NCBI GenBank assembly: GCA_948474755.1
Contig: CAOLHI010000928.1
Location: 124,001-188,000, forward strand
From: Ctenosaura bakeri
Lineage: Eukaryota; Chordata; Lepidosauria; Squamata; Iguanidae
Length of the DNA: 64,000 bases
Direction of reading: 5' to 3'
A program made the translations under genes and the position numbers. The notes beneath the pieces were generated by a model. It worked only from the letters and a program-made list of their open reading frames with translations, did not search any database and was not told where the DNA came from. Positions 47,572 through 58,310 of the stretch are shown here, in pieces; positions within the stretch are counted from its first letter, which is position 1, and every line of letters starts with the position of its first letter.

Positions 47572-49537
47572 TAAGGAGTTCAAATTAAGAAACATCAATA
47601 TAAGTTAAGAGCTTTCGCAGACGATCTGGTGGTTTTTCTGGAAGATCTGTGCAGAAGCATTGGGAAATTGGTTAAAATTATTCAAGATTATGGAGAGTTC
47701 TCTGGATTTAAGGTAAATGTGGAAAAAACAAATTTCTTAACCAAAAATCTGAGAGAGAGAGAAGAGATGGAAATAATACAAAAAACGGGATTTAAGAGAG
47801 GACAAAAAGTTAAATATTTGGGCATTTGGATAGCCAGAAGAAATAATGAGTTATATGCAAACAATTATGAAAAAAAATGGAAAGAGATAATTAAAGATTT
47901 GGAAAGCTGGTCTAAGTTACATTTGTCAATGTTGGGGAGAACTGCAGTAATAAAGATGAACGTTTTACCAAAGATGAACTTTTTGTTCCAAAATCTTCCT
48001 GTAATATTGAACAAGAAACCTTTTGTACAATGGAAGAGAGAAATATCCAAGTTTATATGGCAAGGGAAAAAACCCAGGATTAAATGGAACATTTTGACAG
48101 ATCAGAAAAATCGAGGCGGTATGGGTTCACCCGATTTTCAGCTATATTACAAGGCTGTGGCCTTTATATGGTTAAAAGATTGGATAGATCTACAAGACGT
48201 CAGAATGTTGACATTGGAGGGAGCAGATCTGAGGATGGGGTGGCATGCCTATATGTTTTATGATAAAGCAAAAACAGATAAAGGTTTCACAAATCATTAC
48301 ATTAGGAGATCGCTTTTGAAAGTTTGGGATGATTACAAGTCTAGAAACATTACACAGCTGCCCACCTGGGTCTCCCCTCAAGAAGCTTTTTTTGGTAGAT
48401 GGACTGAATCTGATAAATGGCTTCGATATGATGACATAATAGAAAGAATGGAATCGAACAGCCTTCACCTTAAATCAAGAGATAAGTTGGAGCAAGAAGG
48501 AACAGTTCTAAATTGGTTTCCTTACAGGCGGTTAACTGAACGGTTTCAGATGGATTTAAAGACATATGGAATTGAAATAAAGGAAAAGGATGGCGTGATT
48601 AAACGACTATTTGAAAATCCTCCTCATTTACTAGCTCAAATCACCCAGGAAATACCGCACCAGGAGAAGTATGAAGAAACAGTTAAAGCAATAATGATTT
48701 TTTGGGCACAGAATATTGGTCATACAATTCAACTGGACTCTTGGGAACAGAGTTGGAAAAAGACAAATAAATTTATGGTTGCCCAGAACTTAAAAGAGAA
48801 TTATTATAAGATGTTTTATAGATGGTATTTGACATCAGATAAATTACAAAAGTTTTACAATACAGGTACTGGGCTTTGTTGGAAATGTTTAAAAGAGGTG
48901 GGTACGATATATCCTATGTGGTGGACGTGCCCAAAGGTCAAGAAATATTGGACTGAGATACATAACAGGATTTGTGAAATATTGAAGCTGCAATTCCCTA
49001 TGATACCTGAATTGTATTTGTTAAATATGATAGATTTAGTGGACGGTATGAATACAAAGAAACACTGGAGATTACTACTGTATATGATAACAACAGCACG
49101 TATTGAATATGCTAAAGTATGGAAAACACAGCAAATACCTACAATAGAACAATGGTGGGGAACCTTTATTGAAAATGAAAAACGCTGACATAGTCTCTCA
49201 AAGACTGAATGGGAAATCAGACGATGAAATTCAGAAAGAATGGCAAATTGTAGGTGATTGCTGGGTGATGCCTGATAGAAGTCTATAATTCATGGTAATA
49301 TGTGGAAAAATTCATTGTGATGATCATGGTAAATATCATGAAGCAGGAATATGGAAAATGAAATGCAAAGTACCAACATGTAAAACATTTGAAAAATGCA
49401 GTACAATAATACAACTATGTTAAGAGATATTTGAAATGAAATCTAGATCAGTTTGGAAGAATCAAGAAATAATTCAAGTGAAACAGCAATAACAAATGTT
49501 TGTTTTAGTTGTGAAACTTTAATAAAATGATTTTTAA
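47572..49537 (+). mobile_element. L1 LINE, 5'-truncated, with 13-bp TSD
   Basis: The insertion is bounded by identical 13-bp direct repeats AAAAGCTAATATA at 47559-47571 and 49538-49550. It contains the 3' half of an L1 ORF2 and about 350 bp of 3' UTR, ending at an AATAAA (49521-49526) with a short A/T-rich tail. Precise duplication and an open frame indicate a recent target-primed insertion. Confidence 0.92.
47576..49188 (+). pseudogene. L1 ORF2 C-terminal fragment (reverse transcriptase end to C-terminus)
   Basis: The frame is open from the insertion boundary. It starts GVQIKKHQYKLRAFADDLVV, so the catalytic FADD of the reverse transcriptase is present, followed by the KVNVEKT and KYLGIWI motifs and the L1 thumb and C-terminal region. 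A Cys-rich motif near the end reads CWKCLKEVGTIYPMWWTC; the His expected in L1 zinc-knuckle-like motifs (YHMWW) is Pro here. There are over 535 codons with no stop to 49188. The endonuclease and most of the reverse transcriptase are missing, so it is dead as a transposon. Confidence 0.88.
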
Positions 49538-49550
49538 AAAAGCTAATATA

Positions 49551-52500
49551 AAGTTCCTGTAGCAAAGTAAGTCAAAGCTAACAACAACATGCCTTGTAGA
49601 GTTGGTGGGACATTCAGTAGCAAAAGGGTCCCCCTGCAAAAGAGCCCAAGTGCTTAATTCTCACTGACTCACAAATATCCCACATTTAGAAGTGTACTTT
49701 GTACTTCCACAGTTACCCTAAGAAGTGGGAGATGTTGTTATCCACCCCCAATGTCAGCATCTCCTTAGAATTTGAGGGAATTGTAGCTCAAAGGAGGCCT
49801 GTGAGAAGAGGGTTAACAGTAGGATATTTTTCACTTATGTGTATCAGCATTAGCTGTAGAGAGGACTCCAGTGAAAGTTAAATAAAGTATTTTATTTAAA
49901 TTGACAAACATATGAGAAAACACTCTTAAGAACCATACAAGGCTATCAGAAAATGAGGTGAGAAAGGCTGGATAGACAGGTTAGGGGTGAGAAGAGTGAT
50001 GGTTACCAGTCTTGAAGCAGGAGGTCGCAGTAGAGGTGCTCAGACAGCGTCTGAGGGTAACATGGGGGAGAGGCAGTCTGGGCTATGTTCTACATACTAC
50101 GATACACTGGGGTCAAAACTAGAGTTCTTATACCCTATTTCATACCCTGAAGGGGTACACTGACAAAGCTGTATGGTTTTCCCACAGGACTGACAAAAGA
50201 CTCCAGAACAGACTGATTGCTTAATTCCAGAGTGGCAAAATATTAATGGGATTCATGACAATCTCTTAACCAGGTAGGGTGTATAGGGAAGATCTCCACA
50301 GGGTAAGATCAAGGGATGGTCTCTGATTGCTCACCAATCTGGGCAGTTCATCCTTCACTGTATTCAAAAATGCCAAGAGCCTGAAATGATGAAGGGATTA
50401 GCAGAAACCCGTCAGCGCTGGAACTTTCTGCATTAATCCGATCTGAACCTTCATGACCACAGCCATGTTCTCCAGTCATTAATAAGCCAAATTTATGAAA
50501 GTCGCACATCTCATAGGGATGGGAGGGTATAGTAACACCACTCTGCAGGAAGTTCTTCTTTCCTCCTTACTTCCCAAGGAATCTGCATGGTCTCACTTCT
50601 TCAGGCACTAAAAACTACCCAAGGCCAGTGTCACTCAAGGACACTGACAACAGAGCCTGGGAACTCCACAAAGCCCTCTCCTTGCTGAGTCTGTCTGTCA
50701 TCACAGCACCTAACTGGGCAGGACAACAAGCCCTAGATCCTAGATATTTAGGGACCAGGGGAGATGCTTCCAGAGGAGGATTACTTTTTCTCTATTTGCT
50801 CAAGTTAAGACAGACAGTAACTCAGTAGAGAGTTGGTAACAGGAAGAAAGAATCTGTTCCTTATTTTTTTTAAACCTAGGATGGAAGACTTACCTGCAGA
50901 AGCCTAGCCTGCCCCAGTGATGCTGTAAATTTTATTCATATGTATTTCCAATCTGTTTTGTTTTTGTTTTGTTTTTTGTTGAAATCTCTTAAGTAAATCT
51001 CATAAACCAGTAAGAACAGCAAGATGCATGCAGGCATGTACACACACAGAAGTATAGGATCATCAACTAATCAGAAATCCTGAAGAGCCACTTCCAATCA
51101 ACATACTGGGGCTGTCCAGAGGTTGTTGAGGGATCATAGGAGTCACAGCCCAACGGTATCTGGAAGGCCACGTTGATGGAAATAATATTCAACTACATAG
51201 ACCAGTAATCTGTCTCACTTTAAAGCAGTTTTCTGTGACCAAGATCCTGATAGGTCACATAAATAAACAAACAAACAAACAAACAGGAAAGACTTTTGAG
51301 TGTCTTATACCAACCAGGTAAGAATTTTAAATTCTATAGCTGGGTCCACATCAGTGCCTACCCAAAGCTTTCCTGCAGTGCTGAAACAGCTTGTTTTTTC
51401 ACTCTGTCCCACATTCACTCCTCTCCACATGGTCAGAAATAAATCACACCCTTGAAAAGTGCACAGAGTTAGGAGATAAACTAAGAAAAAGTGACTGAGC
51501 AAAGAGCCCAACACCTAGGAGAGAAAGCACAGTCTGAAAGCATTGAGAAGAACAGAGAGAGAGGTAAGTTGGAAGGGGAGTGAACAGGCAAGCAGAATGG
51601 CCTGAAGCAACTGGAAGTGGGAAAAGAAAGAGTGGAATGTCCTGTGGTTTCACTCCTCTAAGCCTGGGTGTGTTTTCATTCTCCCTTCACCTGTCTTTAT
51701 TTATGGGTCTAGGTTTTCTCTTCCCCCTCTTTCTCCCTGAGTTTGATCTCCTTTCTCTGTGCTCACCCTGGCCTGCCTCATTTACTTCTCTCACAGTCAG
51801 GTATGTGTATATTTCCCTCCTCTCCACAATCTCTTTCACTGTCTTGGGAGGAAATAATGGAAAGAAGAGGTGAGCAAAAAGAGAACTTGCCCTTGGCAAA
51901 ATGGATGTTCTGTTGGAGAAAACCTGTGCGGTCCGTGAAGTGGTGATGTTACTACTATTTTACATTTGGTTCTTGGGAAAGTTACTTGACTCTTGGGGTG
52001 AAACGGACATTTTGTAACTGGCCACTCACTATGGCAGGTTATTTTGCGCTGATGCCTATGATACTGTCCCAAAATTCCAATATACCCATGGGATCAAGAA
52101 ACTGCAACCTCTATGATCTGGATACTTGGATGACATAGGAAATTGGAAACAAAGATAGCTGAAGAATACACAGCCAGGTACCCAAAATTCAACACATACG
52201 TGCGCGCGCACACATACACACTTTCACTTTGTCTTGTATACTGCAACAAAACATGACATACTTAAAGAAAACGAGAGTTGCTTTGGTGGGATTACACTGT
52301 GTCCTCCATATATACAGGGGTTCATTCCAAAGACCCCCATGGAACACAAAAAATGTGAAGTGTCATGTCCCATTGTAGACAATGGACACAACATGCGCAT
52401 GCATGTAGCAGTGCAGTTGTGCACCCACTACATCCATTGACTAGAATGGGATGCAGTACTTCATGCAACCTCACATTCATGCATGCAGATGTTGTTACAA

Positions 52501-53108
52501 GGTAAGGACCACTTTACATGGAAAGGCTGGTACCAGCACATCTAGCAAAGTTAGAAAATTACTGAAATCCAAGTTCTTGTCAACCCACCTGGCAGAATGA
52601 TATGGTCAAGGCCTGTGTCTGCAGAATGGATTATACAACTTCAGATTGCAGATGTAAGAAATCCAAATTTGGATGCTCCCCAAATTGAAAAAGAAACACA
52701 TATTCCCCCTGCACACATACACAAACAAGTGAAACACTAGCACAGTAGGGAGTAGCTGGGTTGCAATATTTCCTACTTAATGAACAAATGTGTTTTTAAT
52801 TATTTTCAGAGATGATGTAAAGTGGAATGCACAAAAATTTAAAACCCCACTTGCAATAATAACATATACTCTACCATGTCAAGATTCTGCCACCTCATTC
52901 TGCTGTACAGGAAGCACAGAAGGGCCACAGACTGTTTTAAAAGTGACCTCATGTCCATAAGAAAACTATAATCTGTACAAAAGCAGCTTCAGTAAGCCAC
53001 TATGGATGAGAAATTACTGGGGGGAGACAGAAGTAGTGAAGTTAATTTGTTGCAGCTAGAGTTCACTTGATTTAAATAAAATTGATGGTGCACTGTACTT
53101 CATTGGTT
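49551..53108. other. Intronic sequence with minor repeats
   Basis: It holds an (AAAC)n tract at 51263-51287, a GCGCGCACACAC tract at 52200-52222, and a short hAT-like dispersed piece at about 51100-51175. No gene was recognised. The overlapping frames at 51.3-52.1 kb look random. Confidence 0.45.
51100..51175 (+). mobile_element. Possible hAT-like dispersed repeat fragment
   Basis: The string GGGGCTGTCCAGAGGTTGTT, then GGGATCATAGGAGTCACAGC and CCACGTTGATGG, resembles a common reptile repeat (GGGATGATGGGAGTTGTAGT, then CATCTGGAGGGCCAC). It is short and diverged. Confidence 0.35.
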
Positions 53109-53480
53109 AAATTGTTGTTGTCATTTGCCATCAAGTTCATTTCCACTTCAGGTGACCGTATAAATGAGAATCTTCCAAGATCCCTGGTAATCAACTGCCA
53201 TGTTCAGATCTCGTAAACTCAGAACTGTGGCTTCCTCAATTGCATTGCAGGTGGATTGATTCAATCTTCCTCCTTTTTTACTGCCTTCCACTTTACCAAT
53301 CATTTTCCAAGGGGTCATGTCATTTCATCATACATCCAAAATATGACAGATAAGTTTAGTCATCTTCACTTCTTGTGAGAGCTCAGGATCGATTTGCTCT
53401 TGGACCCTTCATCCTTTTAGAAGTCCAAGGTATCCACAGACTTCTTCCCCAGCATCACGTTTCAAATAAGCCTGTTTAAA
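53109..53480 (-). mobile_element. BovB/RTE-like LINE 3' fragment
   Basis: It begins with TTGTTGTTGTCATTTGCCAT and AAGTTCATTTCCACTTCAGG, the same antisense tail used by the SINEs. It then continues into LINE body (TCCAAGATCCCTGGTAATCA, TCCAAAATATGACAGATAAG, GGTATCCACAGACTTCTTCC). This is the likely source-type tail for the tRNA SINEs in the window. Confidence 0.6.
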
Positions 53481-54294
53481 CAGGGCAAACCACTAGGCCA
53501 GCTAACCTAGCACCATCTATTCCCAATGAGCAGCACCTCTTCTGGGTCTGTTTTAAAGAGGATTTATGAAAGAGACCTAGGATCAAACTTCCTTCTGCTG
53601 GCAGAGGAAGGCTGCCATCTAAAAAATCACACAGAAATTAACCCTGTACAGATAAGGGAAGTTACAGATTATGTTTCCCAAACACCAACCCTCTCCATGT
53701 TAAATCATTTTTGAAATGGTGGAGAGTTGTTGTTTTTTTAAGTGCAGACTGTGATACAGTATGGGTGTGTCTGTGTGTGTATCTGTTTCTCAAAAGAAAA
53801 TGTGACCCAGTCCTACTGAGCACATTTAATGCTCGCAGGAATTCAAAGAGTAGCCTTCCAGATCCTTGTCTGCACACTGCTGCTATTGAGTGACAGAGTT
53901 TGGCTGTTAACTTTGTGCAGAATACCAACTGTGGAAAGAACAACAGTAGGCAGCTGTTGTCTTTATAACCTCTTTCTGGCTTTTCAGGGGCACTTAGCTG
54001 GCCCTTATGGTACCAGGCAGGCTTTTTATCCAAAAGAGGACTCCTGTTATTCACTGTTGCTGTGTGTTTTCAGAACACAACGAGGGAACTCTGCTCTAAA
54101 CAACAAGCACCAGTCAAAAGGACTTTAGCTGTTTAAGTGTCAATTCTTGACATTTGTACCTCTCTGCTGGATCATATTGCCTGCACTACATTTTTGCATT
54201 TCTGCATTTTTCTTTTATTTTTGCTTGTTTTCAGTTTAAACAGTTTTAATTTTTAAATGCTTTCTTTGAGTGAGGACTCACAAGTCCCTCCATT
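53481..54294. other. Intronic sequence, no clear element
   Basis: It contains a GTGTGTCTGTGTGTGTATCT tract at about 53764-53785. The 130-codon frame at 53662-54054 has no recognised motif. Confidence 0.45.
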
Positions 54295-54405
54295 AGTTAT
54301 TGCTAATCATTGCATTTTGGTCAGCAAATAAAGGTGCCACTCTTTTGTGGATTTTGTTATATTTTGCTGCATGGCCAACACAGCTACCCTTGCACATATA
54401 TACTG
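54295..54405 (+). mobile_element. Dispersed amniote repeat fragment (same family as 43295)
   Basis: The string CAGCAAATAAAGGTGCCACT, then TTTGCTGCATGGCCAACACA and GCTACCC, matches the end of the repeat at 43295-43440. Confidence 0.4.
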
Positions 54406-54445
54406 TAGTCGGCTCACCATCTCTGTAACAAATATTCAAGTAGGA

Positions 54446-55070
54446 ACATGAATCATGGAGTTGCAAGAGATCACAAAAGCCATACAGCCATGCAGGACAC
54501 ACAATCAAAGCACTCCCCACAGATGGCCATCTAGCTTCTGTTTTAAAACCTTCAAAGAAGGAGACTCCATCACACTCCAAATCAGCATCTTTCACTGTCA
54601 AACTGCTCTTACCATCAGGAAGTTCTTACCAATATTTAGATGGAATTTCTTTTCTTGTAATTTGAAACCATTACTCCATGTCCTACTCTCTGGAGCAGTA
54701 GGAAACAAGCTTGTCCCACCTGACATTCTTTCAAATATTTAAACTTGCCTATAGCAGTCACACCTTAATATTTCCTTCTCCAGGCTAAACATACCCAGCT
54801 CCCTAAACTGTTCCTTATAGGGCATGGTTTCCAGGCCTTTCACCATTTTGGTCATCCTCCTGTGGACACATTCACTTGTCAATATCCTTCCAGAACTGTG
54901 GTGCCCAGAATATCCCTTCCAACTCATTCTATGACACAGTATTCCAGGTGGGGTCTGACCAAAGCATAATAGAATGGTACTATTGCTTCCCCTGACACTA
55001 CACTTCTACTTTATCAAGCCTAGAATTACACTGGCTTTCTTAGTTCAACATCACACACAAGTTCCAGTTA
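54446..55070 (-). mobile_element. CR1 LINE, 3' end, degenerate
   Basis: Minus-strand fragments include RMTKMVKGLETMPYKEQFRE and LGMFSLEKEILRCD. Antisense words such as ACAGATGGCCATCTAGCTTC and GGTGCCCAGAAT are CR1-typical. A short stray 3'-tip-like piece (CTTCCAACTCATTCTATGAC) sits inside at about 54918-54938, suggesting a rearrangement. Several frameshifts are present. Confidence 0.75.
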
Positions 55071-55150
55071 TTTTTTTTATTTTTTTATTTTTTATTATTA
55101 TTTATTTGTATCCCGCCTCTCCATATGGATCGAGGCGGCGAACAACTTAC
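55071..55150 (-). mobile_element. L2-type 3' tail (antisense)
   Basis: A T-rich (TATT)n stretch, then GTATCCCGCCTCTCCATATG and GATCGAGGCGGCGAACAACT, is the antisense of the L2 3' end. Only the tip is present. Confidence 0.6.
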
Positions 55151-55689
55151 AAATAAGCATGTATTTCAAAACATTTCTATATTCTATTCAGTTCAAGTTA
55201 GGAGGGAGAACTCCAAAACTTTTAACTATGCTTCTCCTTTCTCTGTGTGAAATTTGCTTTTCTTTCCAGTGCATGCCAGGTACTGTGAGCTTATTTGTGC
55301 ATTTTGGCTACAATTGCTCCTTTCTTTCCTGGACACTCACCAGGGATCAGCATTGGTTCATGGCCCACCACTTTGGCACTAACTGAAACACGTGAACTAT
55401 TCAACCTACTGTGGGTTTTATAGATAAAGTACTGTATTATTTTATTTAATTTTATTAATTTAACTTCTAATCCACTTCACCCAGTGCAGGACTCAAGGCC
55501 CATATGACTGTTTTATCGGGCATACCTTACAATTGCCATACAGTGCCTTGAAACTTTCAGACAAAGAGATTATAACACTCCAAACCCAATTGGTAGTCCT
55601 AACTGGAATAATATTATTGAATCAACTGGAGAGGCAACACTTATGTAAAACCCACTGAGTTACCAGGTTTAATGTAGTTGAGCCTAACA

Positions 55690-56030
55690 ATTTTGGTTTT
55701 GGGCTAATAAATCCCTTACAGTACCTTTGGTGGAAAGATGGGAGATGGCTTTCTCAATGGGAAACCTCCTTCTCAGAGAGGCTAAACTGGCACCCTACTG
55801 ACTATCTTTCCACAAGCTTTTTATTCCAGCCAGCCTTTAAGGATTGATTTTTCAGGAGAAATATGCCTTGTGTAACATGTTTCACTCTTATGTGTTAGTG
55901 TTTTAATAGTTTTACCTGGTTTCAAATTTTAGCATGGTTTACTTGCTTTTTAATTCATGTATACAGTTAATTTCCACCTATGTCTGTCTCAATTATGGTA
56001 AGCGGCCTTGAGTCTCAAAAGGGAGGCATC

Positions 56031-56075
<45 letters not shown>
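55690..56075 (+). mobile_element. L2 LINE 3' end with (AAT)n tail
   Basis: Remnants of the L2 C-terminus (ATGGGAGATGGCTTTCTCAA region) lead to GTAAGCGGCCTTGAGTCTCA and a long perfect AAT run, the typical L2 tail microsatellite. Confidence 0.65.
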
Positions 56076-56076
<1 letters not shown>

Positions 56077-56103
56077 GTAGTAGTAGTAGTAATAACAATA
56101 ATA
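56028..56103. repeat. (AAT)n then (AGT)n microsatellite
   Basis: About 15 AAT units followed by several AGT units and imperfect AAT. It probably grew from the L2 tail. Confidence 0.9.
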
Positions 56104-56184
56104 GAACGTAAATAATAGACTAGAACACAAACCAATGCATTCAAATTACAAGAATAGAAACTCCACTTAAACATTAGAAAGAAC

Positions 56185-56340
56185 TTAAGGGGCTACACCG
56201 CAAGTAGAACAGAGTGCAGCTGACTATCCATCTTTGAGTGGTCTTTGAACAGAGCTGGATAGCCGTCGCTGTGTTTTTCTGCATGGCAGGGACTGGGACT
56301 AGACAGCCCTTGTTGTCCCTCCCAACTCTAAGATTAAATT
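56185..56340 (+). mobile_element. CR1 3' tip fragment
   Basis: The string TTTGAACAGAGCTGGATAGC, then TTCTGCATGGCAGGGACTGG and CTCCCAACTCTAAGATT, parallels the CR1 3' end (AAGCAGAGGCTGGATGGCCA, CCTGCATGGCAG, CTTCCAACTCTA). Confidence 0.55.
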
Positions 56341-56372
56341 ATTCATACAAAGAAATTTTCAAAAATAAAACG

Positions 56373-57756
56373 AATAATGCAGGTGCTTAGGAAAAGACAC
56401 CCCCAATGCTGCAGGTTTTAGGAGAAGAACCCCCCTCAATAATGCAGGTGTTCAGAAAGAAAATCCTCTATAATGCTGGCGTTTAGGAAGAGAACCCTCA
56501 ATAATGCAAGTATTTAGAAAGAACCCCCCCTCCAATAATGCAGGTGTTCAGAAAGAAAACCCCCAATAATGCAGGTGCTTAGAAAGAACCCCCCCCCAAT
56601 AATGCAAGTGTTCAGAAAGAAAACCCCGAATAATGCCAGTATTTAGAAAGAGAATCCCTGATAATGCAGGTGTTTAGAAAGAACCCCCCCCAAATAATGC
56701 AGGTGTTCAGAAAGAAAAATCCCCCAATAATGCTGGTGTTTAGGAAGAAGGCCCTCAAAAACGCATGTGCTTAGAAAGACCCCCCCATAATGCAGTTGTT
56801 CAGAAAGAACCCCCTCCAGTAATGCTGGCGTTTAGAAAGAAACCCCCCAATAATGCAGGTGTTTAGAAAGAAACCCTCTCAATAATTCAGTGTTCAGAAA
56901 GACCCCCCCCAATAATGCTGGCTTTTAGGAAGAGAACCCCCAACAATGCAGCTGTTTAAAAAGAAACCCCCCAATAATGCAGATGTTTAGAAAGAAACCC
57001 CCCAATAATGCAGGCGTTTAGAAAGAAACCCCCCAATAATGCAGGCTCAGAAAGACCTCCCTCCCCAATAATGCTGGCTCTTAGGAAGAGAACCCCCAAC
57101 AATGCAAGTGTTTAGGATGAGAACCCCCAACAATGCAAGTGTTTAGGATGAGAACCCCCAACAATGCAAGTGTTTAGGATGAGAACCCCCCAATAATGCA
57201 GGTGTTTAGAAAGAAAACCCCCAATAATGCAGGTGTTCAGAAAGAAAACCCCCAATAATGCAGATGTTTAGAAAGAAACCCCCCAATAATGCAGGTTTAG
57301 AAAGAAACCCACCAATAATGCAGGTGTTTAGAAAGAAACCCTCCCAATAATTCAGTGTTCAGAAAGACACCCCCCAATAATGCTGGCTTTTAGGAAGAGA
57401 ACCCTCAACAATGCAAGTGTTTAGAAAGAAACCCCCCAATAATGCAGGCGTTTAGAAAGAAACTCCCCAATAATGCAGGTGTTCAGAAAGAAACCCCCCA
57501 ATAATGCAGGCGTTTAGAAAGAAACTCCCCAATAATGCAGGTGTTCAGAAAGAAACCCCCCAATAATGCAGGCGTTTAGAAAGAAACCCTCCCAATAATT
57601 CAGTGTTCAGAAAGACCTCCCCCCCAATAATGCTGGCTGTTAGGAAGAGAACCCCCAACAATGCAAGTGTTCCGAAAGACACCCCCCAATAATGCTGGCT
57701 TTTAGGAAGACCCCCCCCCAATAATGCAGGTGTTCAGGAAGAAACCCCCCTCCCCC
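56373..57756. repeat. 1.4-kb minisatellite of about 30-bp units beside NET1 exon 1
   Basis: About 45 degenerate units follow the pattern AATAATGCAGGTGTTTAGAA then AGAAACCCCCC. Variants include CAACAATGCAAGTGTTTAGG (three identical adjacent copies near 57105-57185) and AATAATTCAGTGTTCAGAAA. C-run length varies from 3 to 9. On the NET1 sense strand each unit carries a run of G. The array stops about 100 bp from the exon 1 donor, where the CpG island begins. There is no coding potential. Confidence 0.95.
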
Positions 57757-57775
57757 ACTAAAATTCAAAATCCCC

Positions 57776-58310
57776 CGTTTCCAACCCGCATTAATACGGG
57801 GAGAAGCGGAGGGAGGGGAGGGGGCTCGGCGGGCTCCTCCCGGTCCGCACTCACCGTCCACCCGAGGAGGCCCCCGCGGCCTGTCCGGTCCCGCCGGGGG
57901 TCTCGGCCAAGGACGCCGGGCCTCCCTGGGGCTTATTCCCGTCGTCCTCGCCGCCGCCGCCGCCGCTGCGCCTCAGAGCCGCTCCCCCTGCGAGGCTGGC
58001 CCTCCCCGCCGGCCTCCGCCTCCCCTTCCTCCTCAGAGGGGGCTTCTCAACCAGAGGGCCGCTCTCCCTCTCGGGCGAGACCAGACTCGTCATCTTCCTT
58101 TCCGCCGCCGGGAACCGGGCGAAGAATAGTTAATGGCGGCGGAGGAAGGAGGCGCCCTGGCTCGCCTCAAAGGTTTGAAAATGGCGGCGGGAGCGGCCGC
58201 AGCCAATCAGCGCCGCCGGCCGGTTGCTAGGAGACGCCGGGGGCCGAGGCCTGAGATGGAGGCGTCGCTGAGGCGCCTTTGAGGGCCAGGGAGGAGCTTG
58301 ACCTCCGTGG
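57776..58310 (-). promoter_or_regulatory. NET1: CpG-island promoter of NET1
   Basis: This stretch of about 530 bp is dense in CpG, unlike its AT-rich surroundings, and contains NET1 exon 1. Upstream of the ATG are a CCAAT box at 58203-58207 (ATTGG on the gene strand, NF-Y type), two YY1-like ATGGCGGC motifs at 58133-58140 and 58181-58188, and an RFX X-box-like GTTGCTAGGAGAC at 58223-58235. There is no TATA box. This matches a housekeeping-type dispersed promoter, with start sites probably between about 58100 and 58200. The YY1-like motifs point in the plus direction, so weak divergent transcription is possible; no downstream plus-strand gene is visible to about 64 kb. Confidence 0.75.
57855..58093 (-). 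CDS. NET1: NET1 coding exon 1 (long-isoform start)
   Basis: The exon encodes 79 residues plus two bases of an Arg codon. The ATG (complement of 58091-58093) is the first in-frame ATG after an in-frame TAA at 58130-58132, and it is the only Met in the exon. A strong donor, G|GTGAGT, lies at 57854-57849; without splicing the frame would stop there. The peptide begins MTSLVSPERE. It has a basic cluster at residues 21-28 (RRKGRRRP), a likely nuclear localisation signal, then a Gly-rich run at 44-48 and an acidic EDD, and is otherwise low-complexity Pro/Ala/Gly. It is roughly 35-40 residues longer than the human counterpart as I remember it. Base composition is very GC- and CpG-rich, matching the surrounding island. 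Which transcription start serves this exon cannot be read from sequence. Confidence 0.85.

Larger units (their letters stand above)
22685..57854 (-). other. NET1: NET1 intron 1 (about 35 kb)
   Basis: The intron is bounded by the exon 1 donor GTGAGT and the exon 2 acceptor. Most of its recognisable content is dispersed repeats, listed separately. I found no further NET1 exon in it. Confidence 0.8.
1..58093 (-). other. NET1: NET1 gene, 5' part (transcription unit, incomplete)
   Basis: Three spliced coding exons on the minus strand (57855-58093, 22618-22684, 11781-11840) join in phase into one open frame of 122 codons. Exon 1 ends in phase 2 (GGA CG), exon 2 supplies the third base of an Arg codon and ends in phase 0, and exon 3 is 60 nt. 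The joined frame carries LRRGSSFTFLTPG, a WDxTL motif and KRKRREKDDD, which I recognise as the N-terminus of the NET1 long isoform. NET1 is a Dbl-family exchange factor for RhoA; its long N-terminus holds nuclear localisation signals. The DH and PH exons, and the alternative first exon of the short isoform, were not found and are expected to the left of position 1. The related ARHGEF3 is a poorer match because, as I recall it, it lacks this N-terminal motif pair. Confidence 0.88.

Noticed and set aside
51580..52072. Overlapping frames of 60-100 codons on both strands
   Set aside because: No repeat or protein similarity recognised, and frames on opposite strands are equally long; consistent with chance.
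56373..57756. Regular direct repeats resembling a CRISPR array
   Set aside because: The units are contiguous and degenerate with no unique spacers, in vertebrate DNA. This is a minisatellite.
57724..58230. 168-codon plus-strand frame over the CpG island
   Set aside because: It is antisense to NET1 exon 1, which has matching splice sites and conserved motifs. Its length comes from GC richness.
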